Shown in pieces: positions 26,445 to 35,639 of a DNA stretch of 64,000 nt. The stretch spans positions 1,143,501-1,207,500 of the forward strand of contig NZ_AP018498.1 in NCBI RefSeq assembly GCF_003569745.1, given 5' to 3'. Numbering within the stretch: position 1 is the first letter of the stretch; each line of letters opens with the position of its first letter. A program made the translations under genes and the position numbers. Origin of the DNA: Altererythrobacter sp. B11. Lineage in GTDB: Bacteria; Pseudomonadota; Alphaproteobacteria; Sphingomonadales; Sphingomonadaceae. Under the pieces are notes generated by a model. It was given only the letters and a program-made list of their open reading frames with translations. It had not been told where the DNA came from and did no database searches.

Positions 26445-27332
26445 TTGGCGACGATCCGACAGATGGAAGTGTTTCTGGCGGTGGTGAGGGAAGGGGGATT
26501 CCGCCGTGCCGCTGATGCTCTGGAGATAAGCGAAGCATCTGTGAGCAAGCAAATCAAGGCATTGGAACGGGTCTGTGGCGCTGCGTTGTTCAGGCGGGCG
26601 GCTGGAAAGTCTCCGGCTCTTACGGAAGAGGGCCAGCAAACACTCGCAGTTGCAAATGAAGCGGTCCTTTTGCAGCGAAAGATGCGCTCGTGTGCGAAGC
26701 CTTCAATGGAGGACCGCGAGCTGGAATTCATTACACGGCCGTATTTCTTTCAAACCTTCATCAAGCCTAACATCGCAACAATCATCGAGGAGTTGCGGCC
26801 TAGCAATGTCAGGTTTACGATTTTGGAGTCAACGTCCGAAATATTGAGCAGACTGATATCTAACAGAAAATCTTTTGCGATTGTGAGGATGTACGCCCAG
26901 AGTCACGAAAGGATCAGCTTTTCGCAACTCAAAGAAGCGCGGGCTTCGATATACATTCCGGCGGCGTTGCATCCCCTGTATATGAGCGGTTCTTTAGCAC
27001 TCAAGGACATTCCCTCGGTCACGCCGAGCTTCAATCACGATTTGAATGAGATTTGCATGAGGGAGATCAACGCCAGGAGTATGAACGATGTTCTGATCCA
27101 GGCGCAGGTTTTTACCGAGCAAATCATAGAGGAAGCCCTGACGAAGGGCGCAAAGACCTTCCTCTTGGATCACCATGCGCGCGAGGCTGTCGCGAGTGGA
27201 AAGATCGTGAAGATTGAAAATGAAGATACCAAATTCTGGGTGACTTTTGCATGCGCTAAGGACAGTTCCGATGACATGCACGGAAGAGTTCTGAGCGTGG
27301 CGAAACGCATCATCAAGAACCACACATTTTGA
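26445..27332 (+). CDS. LysR-type regulator of the sulfatase locus, low GC
   Basis: A 295-residue LysR-family protein. The helix-turn-helix is canonical: MATIRQMEVFLAVVREGGFR, then ADALEISEASVSKQIKALE and LFRRAAGKSPALTEEG. The effector-binding half is weakly conserved (from about residue 85), so no ligand can be guessed. I prefer the TTG at 26445, which has GGGGAG upstream and places the HTH at the family's usual distance; GTG 26409 overlaps the dyad and ATG 26463 cuts the first helix. Codon use is visibly richer in A/T than its neighbours (many aaa, ata, tct, tta), suggesting acquisition from elsewhere. It is divergent from the TonB receptor and likely controls the sulfatase operon. Confidence 0.8.
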   Translation: MATIRQMEVFLAVVREGGFRRAADALEISEASVSKQIKALERVCGAALFRRAAGKSPALTEEGQQTLAVANEAVLLQRKMRSCAKPSMEDRELEFITRPYFFQTFIKPNIATIIEELRPSNVRFTILESTSEILSRLISNRKSFAIVRMYAQSHERISFSQLKEARASIYIPAALHPLYMSGSLALKDIPSVTPSFNHDLNEICMREINARSMNDVLIQAQVFTEQIIEEALTKGAKTFLLDHHAREAVASGKIVKIENEDTKFWVTFACAKDSSDDMHGRVLSVAKRIIKNHTF

Positions 27333-27526
27333 TGAGATTGCAAGCTGGCGACCGGGTTATCAAAGTGGTCACGTGGCTGACGGCTAGCCCGGCACTTCCG
27401 TCGAGACGCCGACTTGTGCCGGGCCGCGAGGCTAAGGCGTGGTGTGCGTTTCGAGGTGAAGATGGCGCTGGCTAAACAGATCATGGCGCCAGGACAGGCC
27501 CCTTCTGCGCGTGCTAGCCAAGTGAT

Positions 27527-27750
27527 ATGGTAAAGATCGGCTTGGGGCCGCCTACACGACCGGTGGGGCTAGGCGAGGCCGATCTGTGCGCACTGGCGGC
27601 GGGCTATGTTCAGGGCACGGCGCGTAACGACCCGTTCGTCGACAGCAATAAGCGCACCGCATGAGGGAACTGGCGCGTTTGTTGCCTGCACTGAACGACG
27701 TGCAGATCGGCTTCGCGCCGGGGAAAGCCATTTACATGGTTTCAGTGATG
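27527..27750 (+). pseudogene. decayed Doc/Fic-type toxin
   Basis: One frame reads LGEADLCALAAGYVQGTARN followed by DPFVDSNKRTA and a stop at about 27662; the next frame continues as ELARLLPALNDVQIGFAPGK and AIYMV. Together they match the second half of Doc (death-on-curing) proteins, split by a frameshift. The Fic catalytic motif HPFxxGNKR is altered to DPFVDSNKR, losing the histidine. No antitoxin is visible beside it. The remaining part of the 27333-27776 gap contains nothing I recognise. Confidence 0.7.
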
Positions 27751-27776
27751 AATCCGGTCAGGCGGAGTGGTCACCG

Positions 27777-29213
27777 TCAGCGGCCCAGCAGCGTCGGTGC
27801 GTCAATGGTGAACTTGAAGCCAAGTACCAGCGCGTCTCGAATGTCTCGGGTCCGTTCCGGCGCGCCGGTCTGATCGGGATGGAGGATGTACTGGATATTG
27901 GGCGAGACGCGGATCGCGGACGTCAGATGCACGCCATAGGCCAGCTCCAACATATATTGATGCCGGTTGATATCGCTATCGCCGCCCGCCGCAACGCGCG
28001 CCGAGCGCATGCGCTCCATCGCCAGATCGGAGAAGCGCTGGTCGCTGATGACGAAGCCGATCGTATCCCGGTCGCGCCCGGCAAAGGTGCCCGTCTGCAC
28101 GATGCCGAAATCGAGGAAATGGCTGAGCTCCACCCGGCCTGAAAGATTGGTCATCGCCACGCCGAACAGCGAAAGCCCGCGGGGATCGTCGCCGCCCTGA
28201 CCGGTGACCTGCTGCTGCGCGCGGAAATAGATGCCCGAGCGGCCCTTGCGGGTCGCCGGAGCGCGGCCGGATAGGATGGCGATGCCGCCCGCATCGTCCA
28301 GCAGCGGATCGGCATAGTCGCCCCGGTCGATCCAGCCGCCGATGATATAGCTTCCCGGCAGACCGGTGCCGCCCAGATCGGCGGGTCGATACTCAACCTC
28401 CCATGGCACGATGTAGCCCGTCGCCCCGCGCAGGTTGAAGGTGAAGCCGTTATCGTCGGGCCGCTTGCGCTCGGGATTGACTTCGTAAATCCCGGCATGG
28501 ACGTGGAAATCGCGGCCGATCCGCGTTTTTGCCTGCGCCATCCAGCTCGACGCCGGGAAGTAGGTGAAATTGCTGTTCTTGAACACGAAGGTCGGGTTGC
28601 CGCAGACCGCGTTGCTCTGAAAATTGCAATAGAGCGGCGAATTCAGGAAATGGATGTTCGCCTGACTCTTGCCCGCTTCCACCGTCAGGCGGCCGTTCAG
28701 CAATTGCTGTTCCCAGGTGAGGATGGCGAGATGGGTATTCTGCGTACCGAAGATTTCCTGCACCGACGTGTTGTTGCCGATCGCCAGCGCGGACAGGCTT
28801 TCCCCGTGCCGGTTGGTCACCGCCGCATGGATGGTCGCGCCGCCGATGCCGGCAATCCGGTCCATGTCCAGATCCGCACCGACATAGACCTGCCCAGCAT
28901 AGGCCGCGCTTTGCCGCAGACCGCCGATGGGATTGGCGGCCGCTTCGCCGGTATAGTTCAGCGCAAGGGTGATACCCGCATCAGCGAAGGGCTGGAAAGG
29001 CTCGACTTCTTGCGATCCGGGTGTGGGCAAGGCCGGCTGTAACGGTTGCTGCGGGTCGGAAACCGTACTGGTGTCCTTGTCCTGCGTCGTCTGGGCGTCC
29101 GCGGGCGAGGGCAGGGCGAGCGCGGCGGCAGCGATCAGCGCCGCAGCCATTCGCGCAGGCAAGCCGGGGGCGTCGGCGCCGCCACGGGCGCCGTGAAGGA
29201 TGGATACGGTCAT
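27777..29213 (-). CDS. OprB-family carbohydrate porin
   Basis: A 478-residue outer-membrane porin with a signal peptide ending at PSPADAQ. The mature chain contains GEAAANPIGGLRQSAAYAGQ and AHVTNRHG-type strands ending in LLGR; GNNTSVQEIFGTQNTHLAIL and TFNLRGATGYIVPWEVEYRP are OprB-like. OprB porins pass glucose and other sugars. It starts 26 bases after the fruA stop on the same strand, so it is very probably the last gene of the fructose operon and the outer-membrane entry route for fructose (inference). Confidence 0.87.
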   Translation of the reverse strand: MTVSILHGARGGADAPGLPARMAAALIAAAALALPSPADAQTTQDKDTSTVSDPQQPLQPALPTPGSQEVEPFQPFADAGITLALNYTGEAAANPIGGLRQSAAYAGQVYVGADLDMDRIAGIGGATIHAAVTNRHGESLSALAIGNNTSVQEIFGTQNTHLAILTWEQQLLNGRLTVEAGKSQANIHFLNSPLYCNFQSNAVCGNPTFVFKNSNFTYFPASSWMAQAKTRIGRDFHVHAGIYEVNPERKRPDDNGFTFNLRGATGYIVPWEVEYRPADLGGTGLPGSYIIGGWIDRGDYADPLLDDAGGIAILSGRAPATRKGRSGIYFRAQQQVTGQGGDDPRGLSLFGVAMTNLSGRVELSHFLDFGIVQTGTFAGRDRDTIGFVISDQRFSDLAMERMRSARVAAGGDSDINRHQYMLELAYGVHLTSAIRVSPNIQYILHPDQTGAPERTRDIRDALVLGFKFTIDAPTLLGR

Positions 29214-29239
29214 GAGCTATCTCCGAGAAGGAAGCGGAA

Positions 29240-30967
29240 TTACATCGCCGTTTCGATTGCTGCGGGGGGCGCGGTGCGCTTGAGAAGGCCGATCAGCACC
29301 GCGCTCAATAGCGTGCCTGCCAGGATCGAAAGGGTGTAGAGCCCCAGATGGGTGACGGCGCCGGGGATAGGCAGCACGAACACGCCGCCATGCGGCACCC
29401 GCAATTGCGCGCCCAGCGCCATGGACAGTGCGCCCGCAAGCGCGGAGCCGCCGATAAAGGCGGGGATCATCCGCAAGGGATCGCGAGCGGCAAAGGGGAT
29501 CGCCCCTTCCGTGACGAAGGCGAGCCCGAGCACCGCCGCGGCGCCACCGGCCTCGCGCTCTTCGGGCGAGAAGCGGCTCCTGAACAGCCGCGTCGCGAGC
29601 GCCGCGGCCAGCGGCGGGCACATGCCGGCGGCCATTACCGCCGCCATCGGTCCGTAAATGCCGCTCGTGAGTACGCCGATAGCGAACGCATAGGCAGCCT
29701 TGTTGACAGGGCCGCCCATATCGAGCGCCATCATCGCCCCCAGCAGTGCGCCGAGCAGGAGAGCGCTCGATCCCTGCATTGCGCGGAGCCATTCGGTGAG
29801 CAGAGCGACCGCCGAGGCGACGGGGGTGCCGACAACATAGATCATCAGCAGCCCGGTCGCGAACGTGCCCAGCACCGGCAACACCAACACCGGCATTAGT
29901 CCGCGCAGATTCTTGGGCAGGACGATCATACGGTTCAGCCAGTGAACGGCATATCCCGCCACGAACCCGGCCAATATCCCGCCCAGGAACCCTGCGCCCA
30001 GCGAATTGGCGAGCAACCCGCCGACCATGCCCGGCGCGATGCCGGGTCGGTCGGCGATGGAAAAGGCAATGTATCCCGCCAGCGCCGGCACGAACAGCGC
30101 AAACGCGCCTTCCGCGCCGATCCGGAACAGCGCATTCGCGAAGGTGCCTCGCGCCGCCTCGGCGTTGACGTCGATGCCGCCAAGCGCGAAGGCCATGGCG
30201 ATAAGGAGGCCGCCCGCCACCACGAAGGGCAGCATGAAGGAGACGCCCGTCATCAGATGTTTGTACGGCCCGGTGCGTTCCTGCTCGCGGGCAGTCCCGC
30301 CGGCATCTGCCGCAGTCGCTTCCGCCACCACTCCGGCTTGCGTCTGCGCCTCCGTCAGCGCGCGCTCGATTAGCTGCGCGCCACCTGAAATGGCGGGCTT
30401 GGTGCTGGAGGTGAAGACCCGTTTGCCGGCGAAGCGCGCCCGGTCCACTTCGCGATCGGCGGCGATGATGACGATGTCGGCGGCTGCGATCTCTTCGGCG
30501 GTGAGCGGCGTGCCCGCGCCGACCGACCCCTGCGTCTCGACGCGGATATCATGGCCCAGCCGCTCCGCGCCTTCCTGCAGCCCCTCGGCCGCCATGAAAG
30601 TGTGCGCGATGCCGGTGGGGCAGGACGTCACCGCGACAATGCGCTTTCCGGTCGCCGCTTCGGCAGCATAGTCACTCGGATCGCCAAGGGCGCCCTGGGG
30701 ATTGGCAAGCACGGCATCGAGCGTGAGATGGCGATCGGCGCGGGCGGCGAGCGCTTCGTCGCCCGCCCCGGCAGGTCCGACCAGCACCAGAACGTCCCCA
30801 TGGGTGGGCGCGCCGTCGGGAAGAGCGCCGACCACGCCCTGCTCGCTGCGTACTTCGACAGTAATGGCGCGTCCGCTCCCTTGCGCGGCTTGGCGCAGGG
30901 CTTCGGCCGCCAGAAAGGCGCGCACGCCCGCCTGCGCATCGTCGACGATGGCATAATATCGGCTCAC
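29240..30967 (-). CDS. fruA: fructose PTS permease, EIIB'-EIIB-EIIC
   Basis: A 575-residue fructose-specific permease that transports and phosphorylates fructose to fructose 1-phosphate. The first 100 residues are the non-phosphorylated EIIB' duplicate, followed by EIIB with the phospho-accepting cysteine in VAVTSCPTGIAHTFMAAEGL, a linker, and the EIIC membrane domain from about residue 235 (HLMTGVSFMLPFVVAGGLL). GGPVNKAAYAFAIGVLTSGI is a conserved EIIC loop. The start is GTG at 30967, giving a GTGA overlap with fruK. Phosphate comes from FruB encoded two genes upstream. Confidence 0.95.
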   Translation of the reverse strand: MSRYYAIVDDAQAGVRAFLAAEALRQAAQGSGRAITVEVRSEQGVVGALPDGAPTHGDVLVLVGPAGAGDEALAARADRHLTLDAVLANPQGALGDPSDYAAEAATGKRIVAVTSCPTGIAHTFMAAEGLQEGAERLGHDIRVETQGSVGAGTPLTAEEIAAADIVIIAADREVDRARFAGKRVFTSSTKPAISGGAQLIERALTEAQTQAGVVAEATAADAGGTAREQERTGPYKHLMTGVSFMLPFVVAGGLLIAMAFALGGIDVNAEAARGTFANALFRIGAEGAFALFVPALAGYIAFSIADRPGIAPGMVGGLLANSLGAGFLGGILAGFVAGYAVHWLNRMIVLPKNLRGLMPVLVLPVLGTFATGLLMIYVVGTPVASAVALLTEWLRAMQGSSALLLGALLGAMMALDMGGPVNKAAYAFAIGVLTSGIYGPMAAVMAAGMCPPLAAALATRLFRSRFSPEEREAGGAAAVLGLAFVTEGAIPFAARDPLRMIPAFIGGSALAGALSMALGAQLRVPHGGVFVLPIPGAVTHLGLYTLSILAGTLLSAVLIGLLKRTAPPAAIETAM

Positions 30968-31950
30968 TTTTTCTCTCCCCGTTCACCCGGCCGATCGTTG
31001 AGCGCTTGCGCCGGCCCGGGAAGCCATTCGACCACCACCTCCCGAGCCAGGGCCTGCACGGTGCCCAATTCAGGCAGGTTCGGCCCGGCCATGCCCAGCT
31101 TCGCCACCGCGAAAGCGGTGGAAAGTCGAGCGATCCGTTCGAGGCCGGCGCCCTCGGCGAGTGCGGCGGCGATACCCGCCACCATCGCATCGCCCGCGCC
31201 CACCGTGCTGGCGAGGTCGCCAATCTGGAGTCGGCCCGTGAGCGCCCCCTCATTCGAGGCGAACAGCGCCCCGTCCTCGCCGGCCGAGATCACCACCAGT
31301 TCCACTCCGTCCGCGCGCAGGCGGTCGACGGCCTTCAGCAGGTCTTCGCGTGTCTCGATCGGCCGACCGAGCCATTCGCTCAGCTCGTGTCGGTTCGGCT
31401 TCACCGCATCGGGCAGGATGTCCGCCGTGAGCGCGAGCCGCCAGGGTGTACCGCTGGTATCGAGGAGCACGCGGGCGCCCGCGCGCTTCGCCATTGCCGT
31501 GATATCCGCGTAAAGATCGGGGCGCGCGCCGGGCGGCAAGCTGCCCGAGAGGATCAGAAGGTCGCCCGCCTGCAGCCGGCGCCGCAGGGCCTCCGTCATT
31601 TCGTGCGCGACTTTCCCATCAATCGCGATGCCTGCCATGTTGATGTCTGTGGTTCCGGCATCGTCGACGATCTTCAGATTGACGCGGGTCGAGCCCGGAA
31701 TCCGGATCATCCGATCCCCGATAGCCTTGGCCGCGAACAGCGCATCGAAGGAAGCGGCATTGTCCGCCCCCAGCAAACCGTGTGCCTCGACGGGCGTACC
31801 CCAGTCGGCGAGGCAGGAGGCGACGTTCACGCCCTTGCCGCCTGCATTCTGGCGTACCTGACGCGCGCGGTGGACCGCGCCGACTTCCAGTCGGTCCAAC
31901 ACCACCGTCTCGTCGATGGCGGGGTTGAGGGTGACGGTGAGGATGTTCAT
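30964..31950 (-). CDS. fruK: 1-phosphofructokinase
   Basis: A 328-residue PfkB-family kinase that makes fructose 1,6-bisphosphate from fructose 1-phosphate. MNILTVTLNPAIDETVVLDR is the family N-terminus, RQNAGGKGVNVASCLADWG the substrate-binding motif, and DLASTVGAGDAMVAGIAAAL the PfkB signature with the catalytic aspartate. Start is the ATG at 31950, overlapping the fruB stop in ATGA; longer reading frames run back through fruB. Confidence 0.96.
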   Translation of the reverse strand: MNILTVTLNPAIDETVVLDRLEVGAVHRARQVRQNAGGKGVNVASCLADWGTPVEAHGLLGADNAASFDALFAAKAIGDRMIRIPGSTRVNLKIVDDAGTTDINMAGIAIDGKVAHEMTEALRRRLQAGDLLILSGSLPPGARPDLYADITAMAKRAGARVLLDTSGTPWRLALTADILPDAVKPNRHELSEWLGRPIETREDLLKAVDRLRADGVELVVISAGEDGALFASNEGALTGRLQIGDLASTVGAGDAMVAGIAAALAEGAGLERIARLSTAFAVAKLGMAGPNLPELGTVQALAREVVVEWLPGPAQALNDRPGERGEKK

Positions 31951-34496
31951 TCGCAGCTTCCCGCTGCGCCAATGTTCTGTTCGTCGAGCGCGCGCACCTC
32001 GCCCGGATCGGACGCGGCGAGGGCGCGCTGCGCCAGGTCGCGCAGTTCGGCCATCGCGGCGCGGCGCAACCGCGCTTTCACCGCAGGAATATCGCGCGGG
32101 GTCATCGATAATTCGCCGACGCCCAGCCCCGCCAGCAACGCCGCGCCGAAGGGATCGCCGGCGATCCCGCCGCATACGCCCACCGGGCGGCCATGGGCCT
32201 TCGCACCTTCCACGCAGGTTGCGATGAGGTTGAGCACAGCAGGGTGCAGGCTGTCCGCCTCGGCGGCAAGCTCCGGGTTCTGGCGATCGATGGCCAGCGC
32301 ATATTGGGTGAGATCGTTGGTGCCGACCGAGAAGAAGTCGGCATGCTGCGCCAGTGCGCGCGCTTGCACGGCTGCCGCGGGAACCTCGATCATGATGCCC
32401 ACGGGGACCTTGGGCGCGTCCAGCGCTGCGCGAATCTCCTCGCACCGTGCGCGCAGCCGCACCAGTTCCCATACCGATGTGATCATCGGGAACATGATCG
32501 ACAGGCCGCCGCCATCGGCGCCCGCGTCCTTTGCCGCGCGGTAAAGCGCGCGCAATTGCGGATCGAGCAGATCAGGCCGGCGCAGCAGCAGCCGCGCGCC
32601 GCGCACGCCAAGAAATGGGTTTTCCTCTTCCGGCAGGTCGAGATGCGGCACCTGCTTGTCGCCGCCGATATCCAGCGCGCGCACGATCAGCGGCCGACCT
32701 TCCAACGCATCGATCATGCCGCGATAGGTCGCATATTGTTCGTCCTCGTCCGGGCTGTGTCGCGCTTCGAGGAACAGGAATTCGGTGCGCATCAGGCCCA
32801 CGGCCTCGCCCCCCTGCGCGAGCGCGAAGGGCACCTGATCGGGACGGTTCACATTGGCCGCGATTTCGATCTGCACGCCGTCCGTGGTCGTTGCCGGGCG
32901 ACCACGTTCCGCCTCTTCGGCGGCGCGGCGCTCTTGCTGCGCAGCGATCCACGCCCGCGCGGAAGCGAGATCGGCCTCTGTCGGATCGATCCACACCCGC
33001 CCGCCATCACCATCGACGATGGCGGTGGTGCCCGATGCCACTCCCAGCAGCCGCGCGCCGCCCGCGACCACCGACGGCAGTCCGAGCGTGCGCGCGAGGA
33101 TGGCGCTATGCGATGTCGGCCCGCCCAGCACGGTGGCGATGCCGGCCACACGCGCGGGATCGAGCGTCGCAGTATCTGACGGAGACAAGTCCGATGCCAC
33201 CAGGATGGCGCCCTCGTCGGGCAGGTCGTCCGACGTTCCTATGGCGAGCGACGAGTCGATCTGCGCGAGTACCCGGCGGCCGACATCGTGGAGATCGGCG
33301 GCCCGGGCCGCGAGCACCGGATTGCCCAACGCCGAAAGCTGGCCGGCCACGCGCCCCACCGCCTCGTGCCAAGACCATGCGACGCCGTGGCCCTGCACCA
33401 TCAGCTGACAGGTGAGTGTGATGAGGTCGGTATCGTCGAGCAGTTCGGCCTGGGCACGGAAGATCGCGGCATCGGAAGCGCCCAGCCGCCGCGTCGTATC
33501 ATCGATCAGCGACTTCATCTGAGCGCGCGTGCGCGTCAACGCCTCGTCAAGTTCGGCCCCGCCAGCGACGAGATCGACCGGCGTATCGGGCACGTCGAGA
33601 TCGGGCGCGGCGAGGACGTGGATGGTGCCGATGGCGATGCCGGGGCTGGCCGCGACACCGGCGATCATAGCTATATCCCCTTCCGGCTTCCATCCCGTCA
33701 CTGGCGCGCGTTGCTTCTCCGCCGCGAGTTCTGCGTCGCGGCGCTCACGCGCGGTGAGGTTGCGCGCGGTCTTCACCAGCGCGTCAAGCGCCGCGCGTGC
33801 ATCCGTCCCCTCGGCAGAGAGTATCAGCCGGTCGCCTTCGCGCAATCCAAGCTGGAGCAGCGATATGAGGCTGCGCGGATCGGCCACATAATTCCCATGA
33901 CGCACTCGCAGGCGCGCCTCGGTGCCCTTCGCCGTCTCCACCCAGGCCGAAGCGGGGCGGGCGTGAAGGCCGGCGGGATAATCGACCGTCCATTCCGCGG
34001 TTTGCGCATAATCGGTAGCCGCCTCGGCGGGCGCGGCGGCGGTTTCCTCGCCTTCGAGCGCGCGGGCGATCGCTTCGGGATCGTCGCTCGCGATCAGCGC
34101 TTCGAGCCGGGCTTCGTCCTGAATCAGTCGGGTCAGCCGCCGCAAAATGGCGATATGGCTGTCCGAATTGGCGGCGATGCCCACCACGAGGCGGGCGGTC
34201 TGCCCCGGATTCCATTCGACGCCGTCCGGCACCTGCAGCACGGCAATGCCATCGTGGCGAACCAGCGCGCGATCTTCCTTCAATCCGTGCGGGATGGCTA
34301 CGCCTGAACCCAGGAAGGTGTTGGCCACGTCCTCCCGCGACAGCATCGACTGGACGTATCCGGCCTCGACCGTGCCGGCCGCGACGAGGATCTGGCCGGC
34401 TTGCCGGATTGCATCCTCTTTCGACGCGGCCTCAGCCCCGATTCTGACATGGGTGGTGCCCTCGGCACCGCGGACCCGAGCGCTATCTGCCAACAT
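31947..34496 (-). CDS. fruB: fructose-specific EIIA-HPr-EI multiphosphoryl transfer protein
   Basis: An 849-residue fusion that carries phosphate from phosphoenolpyruvate to FruA. EIIA occupies about residues 10-145 with active histidine in LGSGVAIPHGLKED. HPr follows at about 160-250 with PAGLHARPASAWVE. Enzyme I begins near 270 (IAGVAASPGIAIG), has the phosphohistidine in VLGGPTSHSAILARTLGLPS and the PEP-binding barrel with MRTEFLFLEAR and FFSVGTNDLTQYALAIDR. Start is the ATG at 34496 with GGAGAG upstream. The fusion makes the fructose PTS self-contained, independent of general PTS proteins. A palindromic LacI-type operator lies 33 bases upstream. Confidence 0.95.
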   Translation of the reverse strand: MLADSARVRGAEGTTHVRIGAEAASKEDAIRQAGQILVAAGTVEAGYVQSMLSREDVANTFLGSGVAIPHGLKEDRALVRHDGIAVLQVPDGVEWNPGQTARLVVGIAANSDSHIAILRRLTRLIQDEARLEALIASDDPEAIARALEGEETAAAPAEAATDYAQTAEWTVDYPAGLHARPASAWVETAKGTEARLRVRHGNYVADPRSLISLLQLGLREGDRLILSAEGTDARAALDALVKTARNLTARERRDAELAAEKQRAPVTGWKPEGDIAMIAGVAASPGIAIGTIHVLAAPDLDVPDTPVDLVAGGAELDEALTRTRAQMKSLIDDTTRRLGASDAAIFRAQAELLDDTDLITLTCQLMVQGHGVAWSWHEAVGRVAGQLSALGNPVLAARAADLHDVGRRVLAQIDSSLAIGTSDDLPDEGAILVASDLSPSDTATLDPARVAGIATVLGGPTSHSAILARTLGLPSVVAGGARLLGVASGTTAIVDGDGGRVWIDPTEADLASARAWIAAQQERRAAEEAERGRPATTTDGVQIEIAANVNRPDQVPFALAQGGEAVGLMRTEFLFLEARHSPDEDEQYATYRGMIDALEGRPLIVRALDIGGDKQVPHLDLPEEENPFLGVRGARLLLRRPDLLDPQLRALYRAAKDAGADGGGLSIMFPMITSVWELVRLRARCEEIRAALDAPKVPVGIMIEVPAAAVQARALAQHADFFSVGTNDLTQYALAIDRQNPELAAEADSLHPAVLNLIATCVEGAKAHGRPVGVCGGIAGDPFGAALLAGLGVGELSMTPRDIPAVKARLRRAAMAELRDLAQRALAASDPGEVRALDEQNIGAAGSCE

Positions 34497-34528
34497 CCTA
34501 CTCTCCACGATCTCTACGTCGTTATTTT

Positions 34529-34544
34529 GAGAAAACGTTTTCTC
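34529..34544. promoter_or_regulatory. LacI-type operator O1, fruB promoter
   Basis: GAGAAAACGTTTTCTC is a perfect 16-base palindrome with the central CG typical of LacI/FruR/CcpA-family operators. A possible minus-strand -35 (TTGACA, complement of 34553-34558) lies directly before it, so bound repressor would block fruB transcription. Confidence 0.8.
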
Positions 34545-34627
34545 TACTCTGTTGTCAAGGGTGGTTGCGAAAAGATTGACGAATCTTCATGATGTCGCGC
34601 GAAAGTTTACCAGACATCGGCGCAGGT

Positions 34628-34643
34628 GAGAGAACGTTTTATG
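34628..34643. promoter_or_regulatory. LacI-type operator O2, overlapping the regulator start
   Basis: GAGAGAACGTTTTATG matches O1 at 13 of 16 positions, including the AACGTTTT core, and overlaps the ATG of the LacI-type gene. Binding here would give autoregulation and, with O1 99 bases away, could allow looping. Confidence 0.55.
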
Positions 34644-35639
34644 GCTGTCGGCATACGCGATGTGGCGCGAGAGGCCGGGGTTTCTCCCGCCACCGTCTCG
34701 CGCGTGCTTGCCGGAAAGGCGGTCGATCGCTCCATGCGCGAGCGCGTGCTGGCAGCGGTGACGGCAACCGGATATCGTCCCAATCTGGCCGCACGGCGTC
34801 TGCGTTCGCAGCGATCCGAGACGATCGGGCTGATCGTCGCCGATATCCGCAATCCCTTCTTCACCGCCGTTTCGCGAACCATCGAGATGATCGCGGCGGA
34901 GCGTGGACTGCGGCTGATTCTCAGCAATACGGACGAGGACTCGGCGAAGGAGGCTGCCTACCTTGACCTGATGGAGCAGGAACGGGTCAACGGCGTGATC
35001 CTTGCTCCCGCGCGGTCCACCGACCGGCCGCCGGAACATGACTTTCCGATGGTGCTGATCGACCGCAACGTGCCCGGCAGCGCGCTCGATTGCGTGACAC
35101 TCGACAACGAAGCGATGGCCGCCGCGCTGGTCGACCATCTCGCCGCGAACGGCCACCGGCGCATCACGGGGCTGTTCGGCGCTGATAGCGATACCGGTCG
35201 CGCGCGCCGCATCGGCTTCGAACGCGCCGGCGCCCGACTCGGCCTCACCACGATGGGACACGCCGTCCCCCACGCCGAATGCGAGGGCGCCGCCACGCTG
35301 CGCGCACTTCTCGAAGGAAGGGAACGGCCGGATGCGATTGTCGCTAGTAACGGTGTGATGCTTTTGAACGCGCTACGCGCGCTGCGCGAGATCGGTCTAC
35401 GGGTGCCCGACGATGTCGCCCTAGCGGGTTTCGACAACAATGACTGGATGGAATTCGTCGGTGGCGGACTGACTGTAATCGAACAGCCCGTCAACGAGAT
35501 CGGACGCACAGCGATGACCATGCTGCTGGACCGGATAGCGAACCCCGGCGTACCCGCCCGCAAGGTGGTGCTGCAGGGCCGCATGATAGAGCGCGGCTCG
35601 TCCGTACGACATACACAGGGCGCCTGGAGCAAGGAATGA
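34641..35639 (+). CDS. LacI-family regulator of the fructose regulon
   Basis: A 332-residue repressor. The N-terminal helix-turn-helix and hinge are textbook LacI: GIRDVAREAGVSPATVSRVL, then TGYRPNLAARRLRSQRSETI. A periplasmic-binding-protein-like domain follows with IGLIVADIRNPFFTAVSRTI, and DVALAGFDNNDWMEFVGGGL near the end. ATG 34641 is preferred over the in-frame GTG at 34626 because the HTH begins at the usual distance and O2 sits over it. It is divergent from fruBKA-oprB and overlaps the AroE-like gene, so it probably controls both arms. The inducer is probably a fructose phosphate (family knowledge, not shown here). Confidence 0.9.
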   Translation: MAVGIRDVAREAGVSPATVSRVLAGKAVDRSMRERVLAAVTATGYRPNLAARRLRSQRSETIGLIVADIRNPFFTAVSRTIEMIAAERGLRLILSNTDEDSAKEAAYLDLMEQERVNGVILAPARSTDRPPEHDFPMVLIDRNVPGSALDCVTLDNEAMAAALVDHLAANGHRRITGLFGADSDTGRARRIGFERAGARLGLTTMGHAVPHAECEGAATLRALLEGRERPDAIVASNGVMLLNALRALREIGLRVPDDVALAGFDNNDWMEFVGGGLTVIEQPVNEIGRTAMTMLLDRIANPGVPARKVVLQGRMIERGSSVRHTQGAWSKE

